The translations under genes were made by a program, and so were the position numbers. Source: Acidimicrobiaceae bacterium (GTDB lineage Bacteria > Actinomycetota > Acidimicrobiia > Acidimicrobiales > RAAP-2). From it: 17,196 nt of DNA. The DNA lies in assembly GCA_003131665.1 (NCBI GenBank), contig PKWA01000059.1, forward strand, positions 1 to 17,196. The letters are read 5' to 3'. How positions within the stretch are numbered: the stretch's first letter is position 1; each line of letters begins with the position of its first letter. A model generated the notes under the pieces. The model was given only the letters and a program-made list of their open reading frames with translations. It had not been told where the DNA came from and searched no databases. Positions 1 through 7,377 of the stretch are shown here, in pieces.

Positions 1-190
1 CGCCGACGGTGGCCAAATAGCCCACATGTGACGCTCGGTGGGCGCCGTACCACTCGCGAAAACTCGCCTCAAACTCCTCGTGGCTCAGGCCCTGTTCATC
101 GCGCTCCACGGAACGCCACTGGTATCGCAGCGCGGCGAGATCGGAGAGATCCGAGTCATCGGTGCGAAACACGGTAGCGATTGGCGGCAC
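1..190 (-). CDS. GNAT family N-acetyltransferase, N-terminal part (cut by window edge)
   Basis: Reading the minus strand from a GTG at 190 gives about 63 codons open to the window edge. The segment contains LRYQWRSVERDEQGLS followed by HEEFEASFREWYGAHRASH, the helix alpha1-alpha2 pattern I associate with actinobacterial GNAT acetyltransferases that move acetyl from acetyl-CoA to an amine. The acetyl-CoA-binding loop lies outside the window, so catalysis and substrate cannot be judged. The start is uncertain: an in-frame stop sits just before the GTG at 190, no clear ribosome-binding site is visible, and a second GTG seven codons in (reading VFRTDDSD) is an alternative. It follows the RibD-C-like gene in the same direction after about 70 bases. 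Confidence 0.6.
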   Translation of the reverse strand, partial: MPPIATVFRTDDSDLSDLAALRYQWRSVERDEQGLSHEEFEASFREWYGAHRASHVGYLATVG

Positions 191-261
191 CGTACGAGGC
201 TACGTCGCCCGTGTACATCAACCTCGATCACCCGCTCCACGAGCTCATTGGCTCGTAGGCT

Positions 262-918
262 TTACTGCCCAGCAGACCCTGTGCGAACCAGTTCATAGTG
301 AGTGGCGCCTTCGCCGGGCACGATGTTCCGACACTCATAGCCCGAGGGCCACTGGCCCACCGCCTCGATGAGTCGTTCCCCAACTGCTAACTCCACGGGC
401 ACGACGGCCAAGTTCAACTCATCGATCAAACGGACTTTCAGGAATTGATGCAGCGTGGCGGCACCCCCTCCCACTTTCACGTCACGTCCTCGTGCGACAT
501 CACGGGCCTGGGACATGGCAAGCTCGGCGCCGCCGGTGACAAAGTGAAAGGTGGTGTCGTCCATCACAAGATCCGGTCGTTCAAAGTGCGTCAGCACGAA
601 GACGGGATGATGAAAGGGCGGGCTCTCTCCCCACCATCCGCGCCAGTTTGATCCTTCCCAGCTACCGCGTACCGGTCCGAACATGTTGCGCCCCATGATG
701 GTCGCGCCCACTTCGTCCGAGTCCGGGTTGAAGTACCCATCGTCGACTCCTTGGCTCCCGCCGTCTTGACCGATCATCTCACGGCCCGACTTGGTGGCAA
801 AGATCCACTCGTGCAGGCGGGTGCCATTTCGGCCGAGCGGATTGGCTTCGTCTTGGCTCGGACCGGCCATATATCCATCGAGCGACACCGAGACCGAACT
901 CGTGATCAGTTGCGACAC
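262..918 (-). CDS. Dihydrofolate reductase family protein (RibD C-terminal domain)
   Basis: A 218-residue protein with the RibD-C/bacterial DHFR-like fold signature. It opens with a beta strand ending in SVSLDGYMAGP, has VGATIMGRNMF (the 'GR.T/M' region) near residues 90-100, PVFVLTH near 126, a nucleotide-loop-like VKVGGGAATLHQF near 165, and ends with a strand-rich LIDELNLAVVPV segment. Such proteins are soluble and presumed NADPH-dependent reductases. Most small members next to unrelated genes have no assigned substrate, so I do not call it folA or ribD. The start is GTG at 918, chosen because a strong AAGGAGGG lies about 6 bases upstream. No signal peptide or membrane segment is visible. 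Confidence 0.85.
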   Translation of the reverse strand: MSQLITSSVSVSLDGYMAGPSQDEANPLGRNGTRLHEWIFATKSGREMIGQDGGSQGVDDGYFNPDSDEVGATIMGRNMFGPVRGSWEGSNWRGWWGESPPFHHPVFVLTHFERPDLVMDDTTFHFVTGGAELAMSQARDVARGRDVKVGGGAATLHQFLKVRLIDELNLAVVPVELAVGERLIEAVGQWPSGYECRNIVPGEGATHYELVRTGSAGQ

Positions 919-945
919 GTGGGCCCTCCTTCAAATTGGTTTTCA

Positions 946-968
946 CGCAGGATCCATACCACCCTGCG
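946..968 (-). terminator. Inverted repeat between P-loop gene and DHFR-like gene
   Basis: CGCAGG and CCTGCG form a perfect 6-base inverted repeat with an 11-base loop. It lies between the P-loop gene stop and the next gene's ribosome-binding site. There is no T-run, so it may be a weak terminator, a processing site or chance. Confidence 0.3.
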
Positions 969-985
969 CCTAGGATACCGAGCAG

Positions 986-1543
986 CTAAAGGTGAAAGCG
1001 TCGTCGCAAGGCGTCGACTTCCTTTGGGCCATGAAGGACTTTCACTTCGGCGTGCGGCGCTGCAGCGCGGGCCTCATCGGGGACGATCTCGTGATAACGC
1101 GCGTGGGTGTTCCACGACCACAACACGACATTACGTTCCGGGTCACGAGATATCAGATTTCGAAGCGACTCTCGATTGCCGTTCCAGAGTTCTTCACGCC
1201 GCAGTCCTCGACGGATGGTACGGCGCAGCAATTGGGCGATCACCCGATACCGGGGCAGATCGATGAACAGGATCACGTCCGCTCGATCCCATAAGAGATC
1301 ACGCACCGCGCGATAGTTACCGTCACTAACCCATCGAGGTTGGGCCGCAAAAATCGAGACCTGCTCGCGAAACGTATCAACGTCGAGCGCTGTCCAATTC
1401 TCTAAGTGGTAGATCGAATCGAGCTCGAGGTAGGGAACACCCAGTGAGAGGGCCAGCGCCCTGGCCAACGTGGACTTTCCACTACCGGACGCTCCCTGCA
1501 CCACGATCCGTTGGGGCGCCGTTGATGGAAGTTCGCTCGACAC
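986..1543 (-). CDS. Small P-loop NTPase, adenylate kinase/FlaR-like
   Basis: A 185-residue cytoplasmic protein with a Walker A motif GASGSGKST at residues 17-25 right after the first strand (RIVVQ). It has an aspartate-rich lid-side region (ELDSIYHLENW) and a Walker B-like strand VILFIDLPR. This pattern matches the AAA/adenylate-kinase-like group often labelled 'topology modulation protein FlaR' or shikimate-kinase-like. The phosphate acceptor is unknown, and the FlaR name says little about function. The start is a GTG at 1543 with a weak AGGA upstream. It lies 57 bases after the metB-like gene in the same direction, and a candidate terminator separates them. Confidence 0.8.
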   Translation of the reverse strand: MSSELPSTAPQRIVVQGASGSGKSTLARALALSLGVPYLELDSIYHLENWTALDVDTFREQVSIFAAQPRWVSDGNYRAVRDLLWDRADVILFIDLPRYRVIAQLLRRTIRRGLRREELWNGNRESLRNLISRDPERNVVLWSWNTHARYHEIVPDEARAAAPHAEVKVLHGPKEVDALRRRFHL

Positions 1544-1559
1544 CGCGCCATCCTACAAA

Positions 1560-1576
1560 GGGAGTCGGCGTCTCCC
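1560..1576 (-). terminator. Candidate terminator after metB-like gene
   Basis: On the minus strand, GGGAG and CTCCC pair around a 7-base loop and are followed by TTT. A smaller hairpin (CGCC-GAAA-GGCG, 1589-1600) lies immediately after the stop codon. Together they could end cbs-metB transcription. The stems are short and the T-run is only three bases. Confidence 0.4.
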
Positions 1577-1600
1577 AAAAGCGATGTTCGCCTTTCGGCG

Positions 1601-2734
1601 CTAGAGCGACAGAGCCCGAGTCAGATCCTCGAGCAGGTCGTCGATGTCTTCTATGCCCACGCTCAGGCGCACGAGATTTACCGGTGGCTCCAGCGTTGAA
1701 CCGGCGGTAGACGCATGGGTCATGAGCGAGGGCATCTCGATCAAACTCTCGACCCCACCGAGGGACTCCGCCAGCGTGAACAGTGTCGTCGACTCGCAGA
1801 CTTTCTTCGCGACGTCGACGCCCCCCTTCACGGTGAAGCTGACCATGCCGCCAAAATCGCTCATCTGCTCTTTGGCCACCTCGTGGCCCGGATGGTCCAC
1901 CAATCCCGGGTAGTAGACCTTCTCCGCCGAGGCGTGATCCACCAAAAAGGCCGCGACGGCGCGCGCGTTCGAACAGTGGCGCTCCATTCGAACGCCGAGC
2001 GTCTTGAGTCCTCGAAGAAGTAAGTAGCAGTCAAAGGGACCGGGCACGGCGCCGATGGCGTACTGGTGAAACTTCAACTTGGTGGCGAGCTCGTCGTCGT
2101 TGGTCGCGACGAAACCCCCAATGACGTCTGAGTGGCCTCCGACGTACTTGGTCGTCGAGTGCACTACTACGTCGGCGCCCAGGGTCAAAGGGCGTTGTAA
2201 ATACGGCGTCGCGAACGTGTTGTCGACCACCATCAGTGCGTCGTGTTCGTGGGCCAGCGCACTCAAGGTCGCGATCGGTACCACGTTCAAGAGTGGGTTG
2301 CTCGGCGTTTCGGCCCAGAGCATCTTCGTCGCCTTCGTGAAGGCGCTTTGCACGGCGCGTTCGTCACTGAGGTCGACACAGTCGACACCCACACCCCACT
2401 CTCCAAAGATGCGCGTCAGCAATCGGAACGTTCCGCCGTACGCGTCGTTCCCCAAGATGACGTGATCGCCCGGCGACAGCGTTCGAAGCAGCGCGTCCTC
2501 ACCGGCCAAACCCGAGGCGAAGGCGACGCCGTGACGCGCCACTTCGAGGTCGGCCAAGCACGTCTCGAGCGCCGATCTCGTCGGATTGTCCACCCGTGAG
2601 TAGTCCGAGAAGCGCGGCACGCCCACGCCGTCTTGGGCGTAGGTCGACGTCAGATAGACCGGCGGGTTCACGGCCCCCGTGACGGGGTCGGGTTCTGAGC
2701 CCACGTGAATGGCCCGAGTATTGAATCCGTTCAT
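1601..2734 (-). CDS. metB: Cystathionine gamma-synthase/gamma-lyase (trans-sulfuration PLP enzyme)
   Basis: A 377-residue Cys/Met-metabolism PLP enzyme of full family length. Visible landmarks are the phosphate-binding YSR at 45-47, SGLAGEDA near 74-81, VVDNTF with the PLP-nitrogen aspartate D171, STTKYVGGHSD with the Schiff-base lysine K196, and ESLGGVESLIE near the C-terminus. The SLGGVESL form fits both cystathionine gamma-synthase (O-succinyl/acetyl-homoserine plus cysteine) and gamma-lyase (cystathionine to cysteine plus 2-oxobutyrate), and sequence alone does not separate them. Because the gene directly follows cystathionine beta-synthase with a 4-base ATGA overlap, the reverse direction (gamma-lyase, making cysteine) is likely, as proposed for the cbs-metB neighbourhood of mycobacteria. 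The start ATG at 2734 is fixed by this overlap and has GAGTGAGCG upstream. Confidence 0.92.
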   Translation of the reverse strand: MNGFNTRAIHVGSEPDPVTGAVNPPVYLTSTYAQDGVGVPRFSDYSRVDNPTRSALETCLADLEVARHGVAFASGLAGEDALLRTLSPGDHVILGNDAYGGTFRLLTRIFGEWGVGVDCVDLSDERAVQSAFTKATKMLWAETPSNPLLNVVPIATLSALAHEHDALMVVDNTFATPYLQRPLTLGADVVVHSTTKYVGGHSDVIGGFVATNDDELATKLKFHQYAIGAVPGPFDCYLLLRGLKTLGVRMERHCSNARAVAAFLVDHASAEKVYYPGLVDHPGHEVAKEQMSDFGGMVSFTVKGGVDVAKKVCESTTLFTLAESLGGVESLIEMPSLMTHASTAGSTLEPPVNLVRLSVGIEDIDDLLEDLTRALSL

Positions 2735-4137
2735 CGCTCACTCCTTTGTTCTAGGAATCCCAGTAGGTCACTTCGCGTTAGCACCCCGACCGGGTGGCCC
2801 CCGTCGAGCACCAAGACCCCCGCCGAGGTACTGAGGCGCCGGGTCAGCTCGGTAACGCTCATCCCGACGCCCACCATCGGCAGGGACGGATCGGCCACTT
2901 CTTTCACCCGAAGGTCCAACACCGACGCGTCGCGCGTCGGCGCCTCCAAGAGTCCGAGCTCGCTCAAGGACCCCGAGACTTCTTTCGCCGCCAAGGGCAG
3001 CTCGGCGGTCACCGTCACCAGGAGCTGCGAGACGTCCTTTTCTCGCATCAAGGAGATGGCGTCACGTACCAACACGTCCTCAGTCACCAGCACCAGATCG
3101 GCCAGCGTGTCAGCTTGACGAGAGATCTTGGCCGCGAGCACGTCGCCCGCGTCGTTCTCTTTGTGAGGGCGCAGGAATCCAAAATCGGTCATCCAGGCGT
3201 CGTTGAAGACCTTGGAGAGGTATCCCCGCCCCGAATCGGGGATGAGCACCACCACGAGCGCCTCTTCGGGCAACGAGCTCGCCACGCGAAGGGCCGCCGC
3301 CACGGCCGTGCCCCCCGAGCCGCCGATCAAGATGCCCTCACGCTGGGTGACCTCTCGGGCCATCGCGAACGCGTCGGCGTCACTGATGGCGATGACCTCG
3401 TCCACGAGCGACTTGTCGTAGTTCTCGGGCCAGAAGTCTTCACCGACCCCTTCGGTGAGGTACGGCCGCCCGGCGCCACCGGAGAAGACCGAGCCCTCCG
3501 GGTCGGCGGCGATCACCCGGATCTTCGGATTCTGCTCCTTGAGAAACTTTCCCACGCCGCTAATCGTTCCCCCGGTGCCCGCACCGGCCACGAAGTGCGT
3601 CACGTGTCCCTTGGTCTGTGCCCATATCTCGGGGCCGGTGGTCTCGTAGTGCGCGCGCGGATTGTTCGGATTCGAGTACTGGTCGGGTCGAAAGGAGTTG
3701 GGCGTCTCTTTGGTCAGGCGCTCGGCGGTTGAGTAGTAGGAGTCGGGGTGCTCGGGTGCGACGGCCGTCGGACAGACGACCACTTCCGCGCCGTAGGCGC
3801 GAAGTACGTCGATCTTCTCGGGCGCCATCTTGTCGCTCATCACAAAGATGCACTTGTAGCCCCGCTGGGCCGCGACGATTGCGAGTCCCACGCCGGTGTT
3901 GCCACTGGTCGGTTCGATGATCGTCGAACCGGGACCTAAAAGACCGTCTCGTTCGGCCGCTTCAACCATCGTGAGTGCAGGCCGGTCCTTGGAACTGCCC
4001 CCGGGATTCGTCGTCTCGAGCTTCGCGACGAGGTCGCACCTTAGATCGCCGCCGATTCGGGCGAACCGGACCATCGGCGTGTGGCCAATGAGGTCCAACG
4101 GGCTGTTGGCCACGTCCATGTCGGCGTAACGCATCAT
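2731..4137 (-). CDS. cbs: Cystathionine beta-synthase with C-terminal CBS domains
   Basis: A 468-residue fold-type II PLP enzyme condensing homocysteine with serine to cystathionine. Residues 1-320 are the catalytic core: GHTPMVRF near 18-25, GGSSKDRPA with the Schiff-base lysine K50, SGNTG at 78-82, phosphate loop GTGGT at 187-191, GGSGGT at 272-277 and DSGRGYLSKVFND at 301-313, a signature I associate with true beta-synthases rather than plain cysteine synthases. Residues 340-468 form a CBS-domain pair (AISLMREKDVSQLLV and GVLVLDGGHPVGVLTRSDL), a ligand-sensing module. No N-terminal heme-binding extension like the human one is present. Two adjacent ATGs (4137, 4134) can start it, with a weak AAGAGA upstream. 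It is the first gene of a two-gene unit with metB. Confidence 0.93.
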   Translation of the reverse strand: MMRYADMDVANSPLDLIGHTPMVRFARIGGDLRCDLVAKLETTNPGGSSKDRPALTMVEAAERDGLLGPGSTIIEPTSGNTGVGLAIVAAQRGYKCIFVMSDKMAPEKIDVLRAYGAEVVVCPTAVAPEHPDSYYSTAERLTKETPNSFRPDQYSNPNNPRAHYETTGPEIWAQTKGHVTHFVAGAGTGGTISGVGKFLKEQNPKIRVIAADPEGSVFSGGAGRPYLTEGVGEDFWPENYDKSLVDEVIAISDADAFAMAREVTQREGILIGGSGGTAVAAALRVASSLPEEALVVVLIPDSGRGYLSKVFNDAWMTDFGFLRPHKENDAGDVLAAKISRQADTLADLVLVTEDVLVRDAISLMREKDVSQLLVTVTAELPLAAKEVSGSLSELGLLEAPTRDASVLDLRVKEVADPSLPMVGVGMSVTELTRRLSTSAGVLVLDGGHPVGVLTRSDLLGFLEQRSER

Positions 4138-4212
4138 TGTTCGTTTCTCTTAGAACCGCACCACACAACCACGAGCATTTTCGCTGCTCGACACCACTTT
4201 AAGGGCATTCAG

Positions 4213-4249
4213 CCTCATGAAAAAAAGATCAACCGCCTCGCGATGGCTT
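4213..4249 (-). terminator. Possible terminator of the TauE/SafE gene, in the cbs leader
   Basis: On the minus strand, a GC-rich stretch with a weak GCC/GGC stem follows the permease stop and ends in a run of seven T. The rest of the 112-base gap to cbs (4138-4249) is AT-richer and should hold the cbs promoter. I do not recognise a SAM or other riboswitch there. Confidence 0.3.
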
Positions 4250-5005
4250 CTACCCGTGGGCGACCCACAGCCATACGGCCAGTCCCAGCCCCAACAGCGC
4301 TGCCAACACGCGCATCACGTTGCCCGGTACCCGACGCGCCACGGCGGGACCAAAGAAGCTCCCGACTAATAGGCCCGCGCCGACTAAGAGCGCCGCTTCA
4401 ACGTGAACTGGACCGAACAGAAGAAATGCCACGGCCACCGCAACGGTTTCTACGCCGAGCAGGACGTTCTTTAGGGCGTTGGCCCGCGCAAACTCCTGGT
4501 CCACCGTGAGCAGCAGCAACGCGAGGACCATGATCCCCGAGCCCGCGCCAAAATATCCGCCATAAATGCACACCACAAACAGACCACCTCGGAGCAGATG
4601 CTGATTGTCGCGATTGAGTCTACCCTCGTGCCATCGAGAGATCCTTGGTTGGGCGAGGAGCACCAGTGCCGCCGACGCCAGAAGAAATGGCACGATCCGA
4701 TTGAAGACTCGGTCCGGGGTCACCAACAAGAGGGCAACACCGACGACGCCGCCCAACACGGCGGTCAGCGCCCAGCGACGAACCCAAGGTCCTTGGCCCT
4801 TGAGTTCGAGTCGCGAACCCAGAGCGGAGCCGGGGAGCGAGGCGGCGAGCGCCACCGCGTTCGTCACGTTCGCAGGTAGCGGAGGAATGCCAATGGCGAG
4901 GAGCGCCGGGTACGAGATCAGCGATGTGATTCCTCCGGCTGAACCCATGACCCCCGCGATGATGCCGGCGCCGACGAGCAAGAGAGCATTCAAGGTCGTG
5001 ATCAC
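4250..5005 (-). CDS. TauE/SafE family sulfite/anion exporter
   Basis: A 251-residue integral membrane protein with about eight hydrophobic helices arranged as two repeats. The first repeat carries GVMGSAGG at 18-25 followed by PANVTNA near 44-50, and the second carries YGGYFGAGSGI at 148-158. These glycine-rich half-helix motifs and the length are typical of the TauE/SafE (former DUF81) family, members of which export sulfite, sulfoacetate or similar anions. The substrate is not readable from sequence, but the position upstream of cbs-metB on the same strand makes a sulfur compound plausible. The start is a GTG at 5005 with no convincing ribosome-binding site. It is divergent from the MMPL gene. 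Confidence 0.85.
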   Translation of the reverse strand: MITTLNALLLVGAGIIAGVMGSAGGITSLISYPALLAIGIPPLPANVTNAVALAASLPGSALGSRLELKGQGPWVRRWALTAVLGGVVGVALLLVTPDRVFNRIVPFLLASAALVLLAQPRISRWHEGRLNRDNQHLLRGGLFVVCIYGGYFGAGSGIMVLALLLLTVDQEFARANALKNVLLGVETVAVAVAFLLFGPVHVEAALLVGAGLLVGSFFGPAVARRVPGNVMRVLAALLGLGLAVWLWVAHG

Positions 5006-5048
5006 AACACGAACGACGCTAGCCCAGTGCCTTCAATATCCTCATCGA

Positions 5049-5095
5049 CTCACGCACTTGAAGTCGTGGTGAGTGGGCTCCGTGCGTGAGCACGG
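5049..5095. promoter_or_regulatory. Nested inverted repeats in the divergent TauE/MMPL region
   Basis: CTCACGCAC (5049-5057) pairs perfectly with GTGCGTGAG (5082-5090). The second arm overlaps a tighter hairpin, CCGTGC-GTGA-GCACGG (5080-5095), with a GNRA-type loop. The two structures exclude each other. They could be operator half-sites or an attenuator-like leader for either gene. Confidence 0.35.
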
Positions 5096-5203
5096 CGCAT
5101 TGGTCAACCCGACGTGCGTGTATTCTTCGCAACTCGATTCCACCGAGGACTGGAACTCGCCTGTCGTGAAGGGCGTTCGCGTGACAAGCGTTACCCTTCA
5201 AAG

Positions 5204-7360
5204 GTGCTCGAACGTTGGACCCGCGCAATCATTCGATGGCGCGTCGCGGTCGTCGCGGGTTGGGTCGTCATCCTCATTCTCGGAGCCGTCGCGTCAGTGA
5301 AACTGCCCGACCTGCTCACGACGTCCCTGACGGTCCCGGGAACGAGTTCGGCGCAGGCGAACCTCATACTGCTGCACGACTTCGGCGAGAACGTCGAAGG
5401 CACGTTCACCGTCGTACTACCAGTCGCCCACTCGACAGTGCGTGAAGTCGCCGCCCTCGAAAAGAAACTCGCCACCGCCGCTTCGTCGGTGCGCAGCGCC
5501 AAAATTACCCAAGAGCAGGTTGTCGGGGACCTGCTCTACGCGAACGTCGATACCTCGCTCAACCTCAATCTCGCCTCGAGAGCCACCGGGACGCTTCGAA
5601 GCGCCTTGGCCAGCGAAGGTCTTCGCGGCGCCCTCGTCACCGGGCCCCCGGCGCTCCAACACGACATCACGCCCGTGCTCACGGGCGATCTTCACCGAGG
5701 CGAAGTCCTCGCGCTGGCGCTCGCGCTGTTGTTGCTCCTCATCGTGCTGGGAATCTGTTGGGCCGTGGTGATCCCGTTCTTGGTGGCAGCAGCCATCGCC
5801 GCCGGCTCCCTCGCCGTCGTGTACCTGTTGGCCCATCGATTTCTAATGGTGCTCTACATCCCGAACGTGGTGGAACTCATTGGGCTCGGTCTCGCCATTG
5901 ACTACTCGCTGCTCGTCGTGCACCGCTTTCGCGGCGAACTCGCTGACGAAGAGGTCCGGGCCGACGACGCGATCGTCAAGACCATGACCACCGCGGGGCG
6001 CACGATCGTGCTGAGCAGCCTGGCCATCGCGATCGGTCTCGCCACCCTCTTGATCGTGCCCGTGCCCTTCGTCCGCTCGCTCGGCGCGGCCGGCCTCGTC
6101 GTGCCCGTGGTCGCCTTGGCCGCCACGCTCACCCTGCAACCCGCTCTACTCTCGCTGCTCGGACGAGCCGGCGCGTTGCCCGTCGGCGTACGGGGCCTCA
6201 TCTTTCGCCGCGACGCCTTCGCCGGGACCTGGGCGCGCATCTCGCGTGGCGTCATCCGCCGTCCGGTCACGGTGCTCCTCACCTCGCTCGTCGTCCTCGC
6301 GGGCTTGGGCTTCTCAGCCCTCTGGCTCCAGTTGACGCCCGGGTCGGTGACGGCGATCCCCCAATATCTCCCCGCAGCGCGCGCCCTCGCCCTCGTTCGA
6401 GATAAGGCCGGTCCGGGCGTCATCACCCCAATCGAAATCGTGATCGACACCGGCGCGTCTCATCGAGCCGACACCACTTCGATGGCCGCGGCGCGCCTTC
6501 GACTCGCCGATCTCATCTTGCGTAACCCCGAGGTTCGTGTCGTTGCGATCGGCTCCAAGTACCCCTACGTCGACTCCTCGGGCCGTTACGACCAGGTCTT
6601 CGTCATTGGTCGCCACGACTTCGGTGGCGAGGCTTCCCAGCACCTCGTGCACGAACTGCGCGACGTCATCATCCCTGCGGCGAAGATGCCCGCTGGAACG
6701 AGCGTCTACGTCGGGGGCGCACCGGCCCAAGGAGTCGACTTTCTCTCCACGGTCTACGGCGCGTTTCCCTGGATCGTGCTCGTCGCGCTGGTCCTCGCCT
6801 ACGGGGTACTGCTGCGGGCGTTTCGTTCCCTCCTGCTGCCGCTGATCGCCGTGCTGCTCGATCTGCTCTCGGTCGGCGCGGCCTACGGTCTCTTGGTCGC
6901 GGTCTTTCGTTACGGCGTCGGCTCGTCGATCCTGCACACCTACCACGTCTCGCAGATCGAAGGATGGGTGCCGATCTTCATCTTCGCGATGCTCTTCGGT
7001 CTGTCAATGGACTACGAAGTCTTCATCGTCTCGAGGATGCGCGAATCATGGGACCAGGGATCAGACAACGCGCGTGCGATTACCGAGGGCCTCGCCCACA
7101 CCGGCGGCGTCGTAACCGCCGCCGCAGTGATTATGGTTGGCGCGCTGAGTGGATTGGTCCTGGGCCACGTCGCGGGGCTCCAAGAGCTCGGCGTCGGCTT
7201 GGCGTTAGGCGTACTCATCGATGCCACCGTTGTGCGTGGTCTGCTTTTGCCGAGCGTGATGGCTCTACTCGGGCGTTGGAACTGGTGGCTTCCGCCATCG
7301 CTCGCCACGTTGCTACGGACCGCACCGTCGCCCCTCGAAGTGAGAGGGGCGAGGCGCTAG
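5204..7360 (+). CDS. MMPL family (RND superfamily) transporter
   Basis: About 718 residues from a GTG at 5204. The frame is open further back to 5114, but those 30 extra residues are not MMPL-like and the family usually begins just before the first helix, as here (VLERWTRAIIRWRVAV). The layout is helix 1, a periplasmic domain of about 160 residues, a helix block with GLAIDYSLLVVHRF, a second periplasmic domain, and a second helix block with LFGLSMDYEVFIVSRM. The two Asp-Tyr pairs (D233-Y234 and D603-Y604 in this numbering) correspond to the proton-relay pairs of MmpL3-type proteins. Such pumps move lipids or hydrophobic compounds by proton motive force, and the cargo here is unknown. No partner lipoprotein (MmpS) is adjacent. 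It converges on a secreted-protein gene 17 bases away. Confidence 0.9.
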   Translation: MLERWTRAIIRWRVAVVAGWVVILILGAVASVKLPDLLTTSLTVPGTSSAQANLILLHDFGENVEGTFTVVLPVAHSTVREVAALEKKLATAASSVRSAKITQEQVVGDLLYANVDTSLNLNLASRATGTLRSALASEGLRGALVTGPPALQHDITPVLTGDLHRGEVLALALALLLLLIVLGICWAVVIPFLVAAAIAAGSLAVVYLLAHRFLMVLYIPNVVELIGLGLAIDYSLLVVHRFRGELADEEVRADDAIVKTMTTAGRTIVLSSLAIAIGLATLLIVPVPFVRSLGAAGLVVPVVALAATLTLQPALLSLLGRAGALPVGVRGLIFRRDAFAGTWARISRGVIRRPVTVLLTSLVVLAGLGFSALWLQLTPGSVTAIPQYLPAARALALVRDKAGPGVITPIEIVIDTGASHRADTTSMAAARLRLADLILRNPEVRVVAIGSKYPYVDSSGRYDQVFVIGRHDFGGEASQHLVHELRDVIIPAAKMPAGTSVYVGGAPAQGVDFLSTVYGAFPWIVLVALVLAYGVLLRAFRSLLLPLIAVLLDLLSVGAAYGLLVAVFRYGVGSSILHTYHVSQIEGWVPIFIFAMLFGLSMDYEVFIVSRMRESWDQGSDNARAITEGLAHTGGVVTAAAVIMVGALSGLVLGHVAGLQELGVGLALGVLIDATVVRGLLLPSVMALLGRWNWWLPPSLATLLRTAPSPLEVRGARR

Positions 7361-7377
7361 CCCATACGGTTGAATCG

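Noticed and set aside
2794..3732. 312-codon open frame on the plus strand opposite cbs
   Set aside because: It mirrors a well-supported cbs gene. The translation is rich in Arg/His/Gly with no recognisable domain, as expected for an antisense frame in GC-rich DNA.
4138..4249. Possible riboswitch upstream of cbs
   Set aside because: No SAM-type conserved core or pseudoknot elements could be recognised by eye.
5114..5203. N-terminal extension of the MMPL transporter from the ATG at 5114
   Set aside because: The 30 extra residues are Arg-rich and unlike MMPL N-termini. The GTG at 5204 starts directly before the first helix. The long form cannot be fully excluded.
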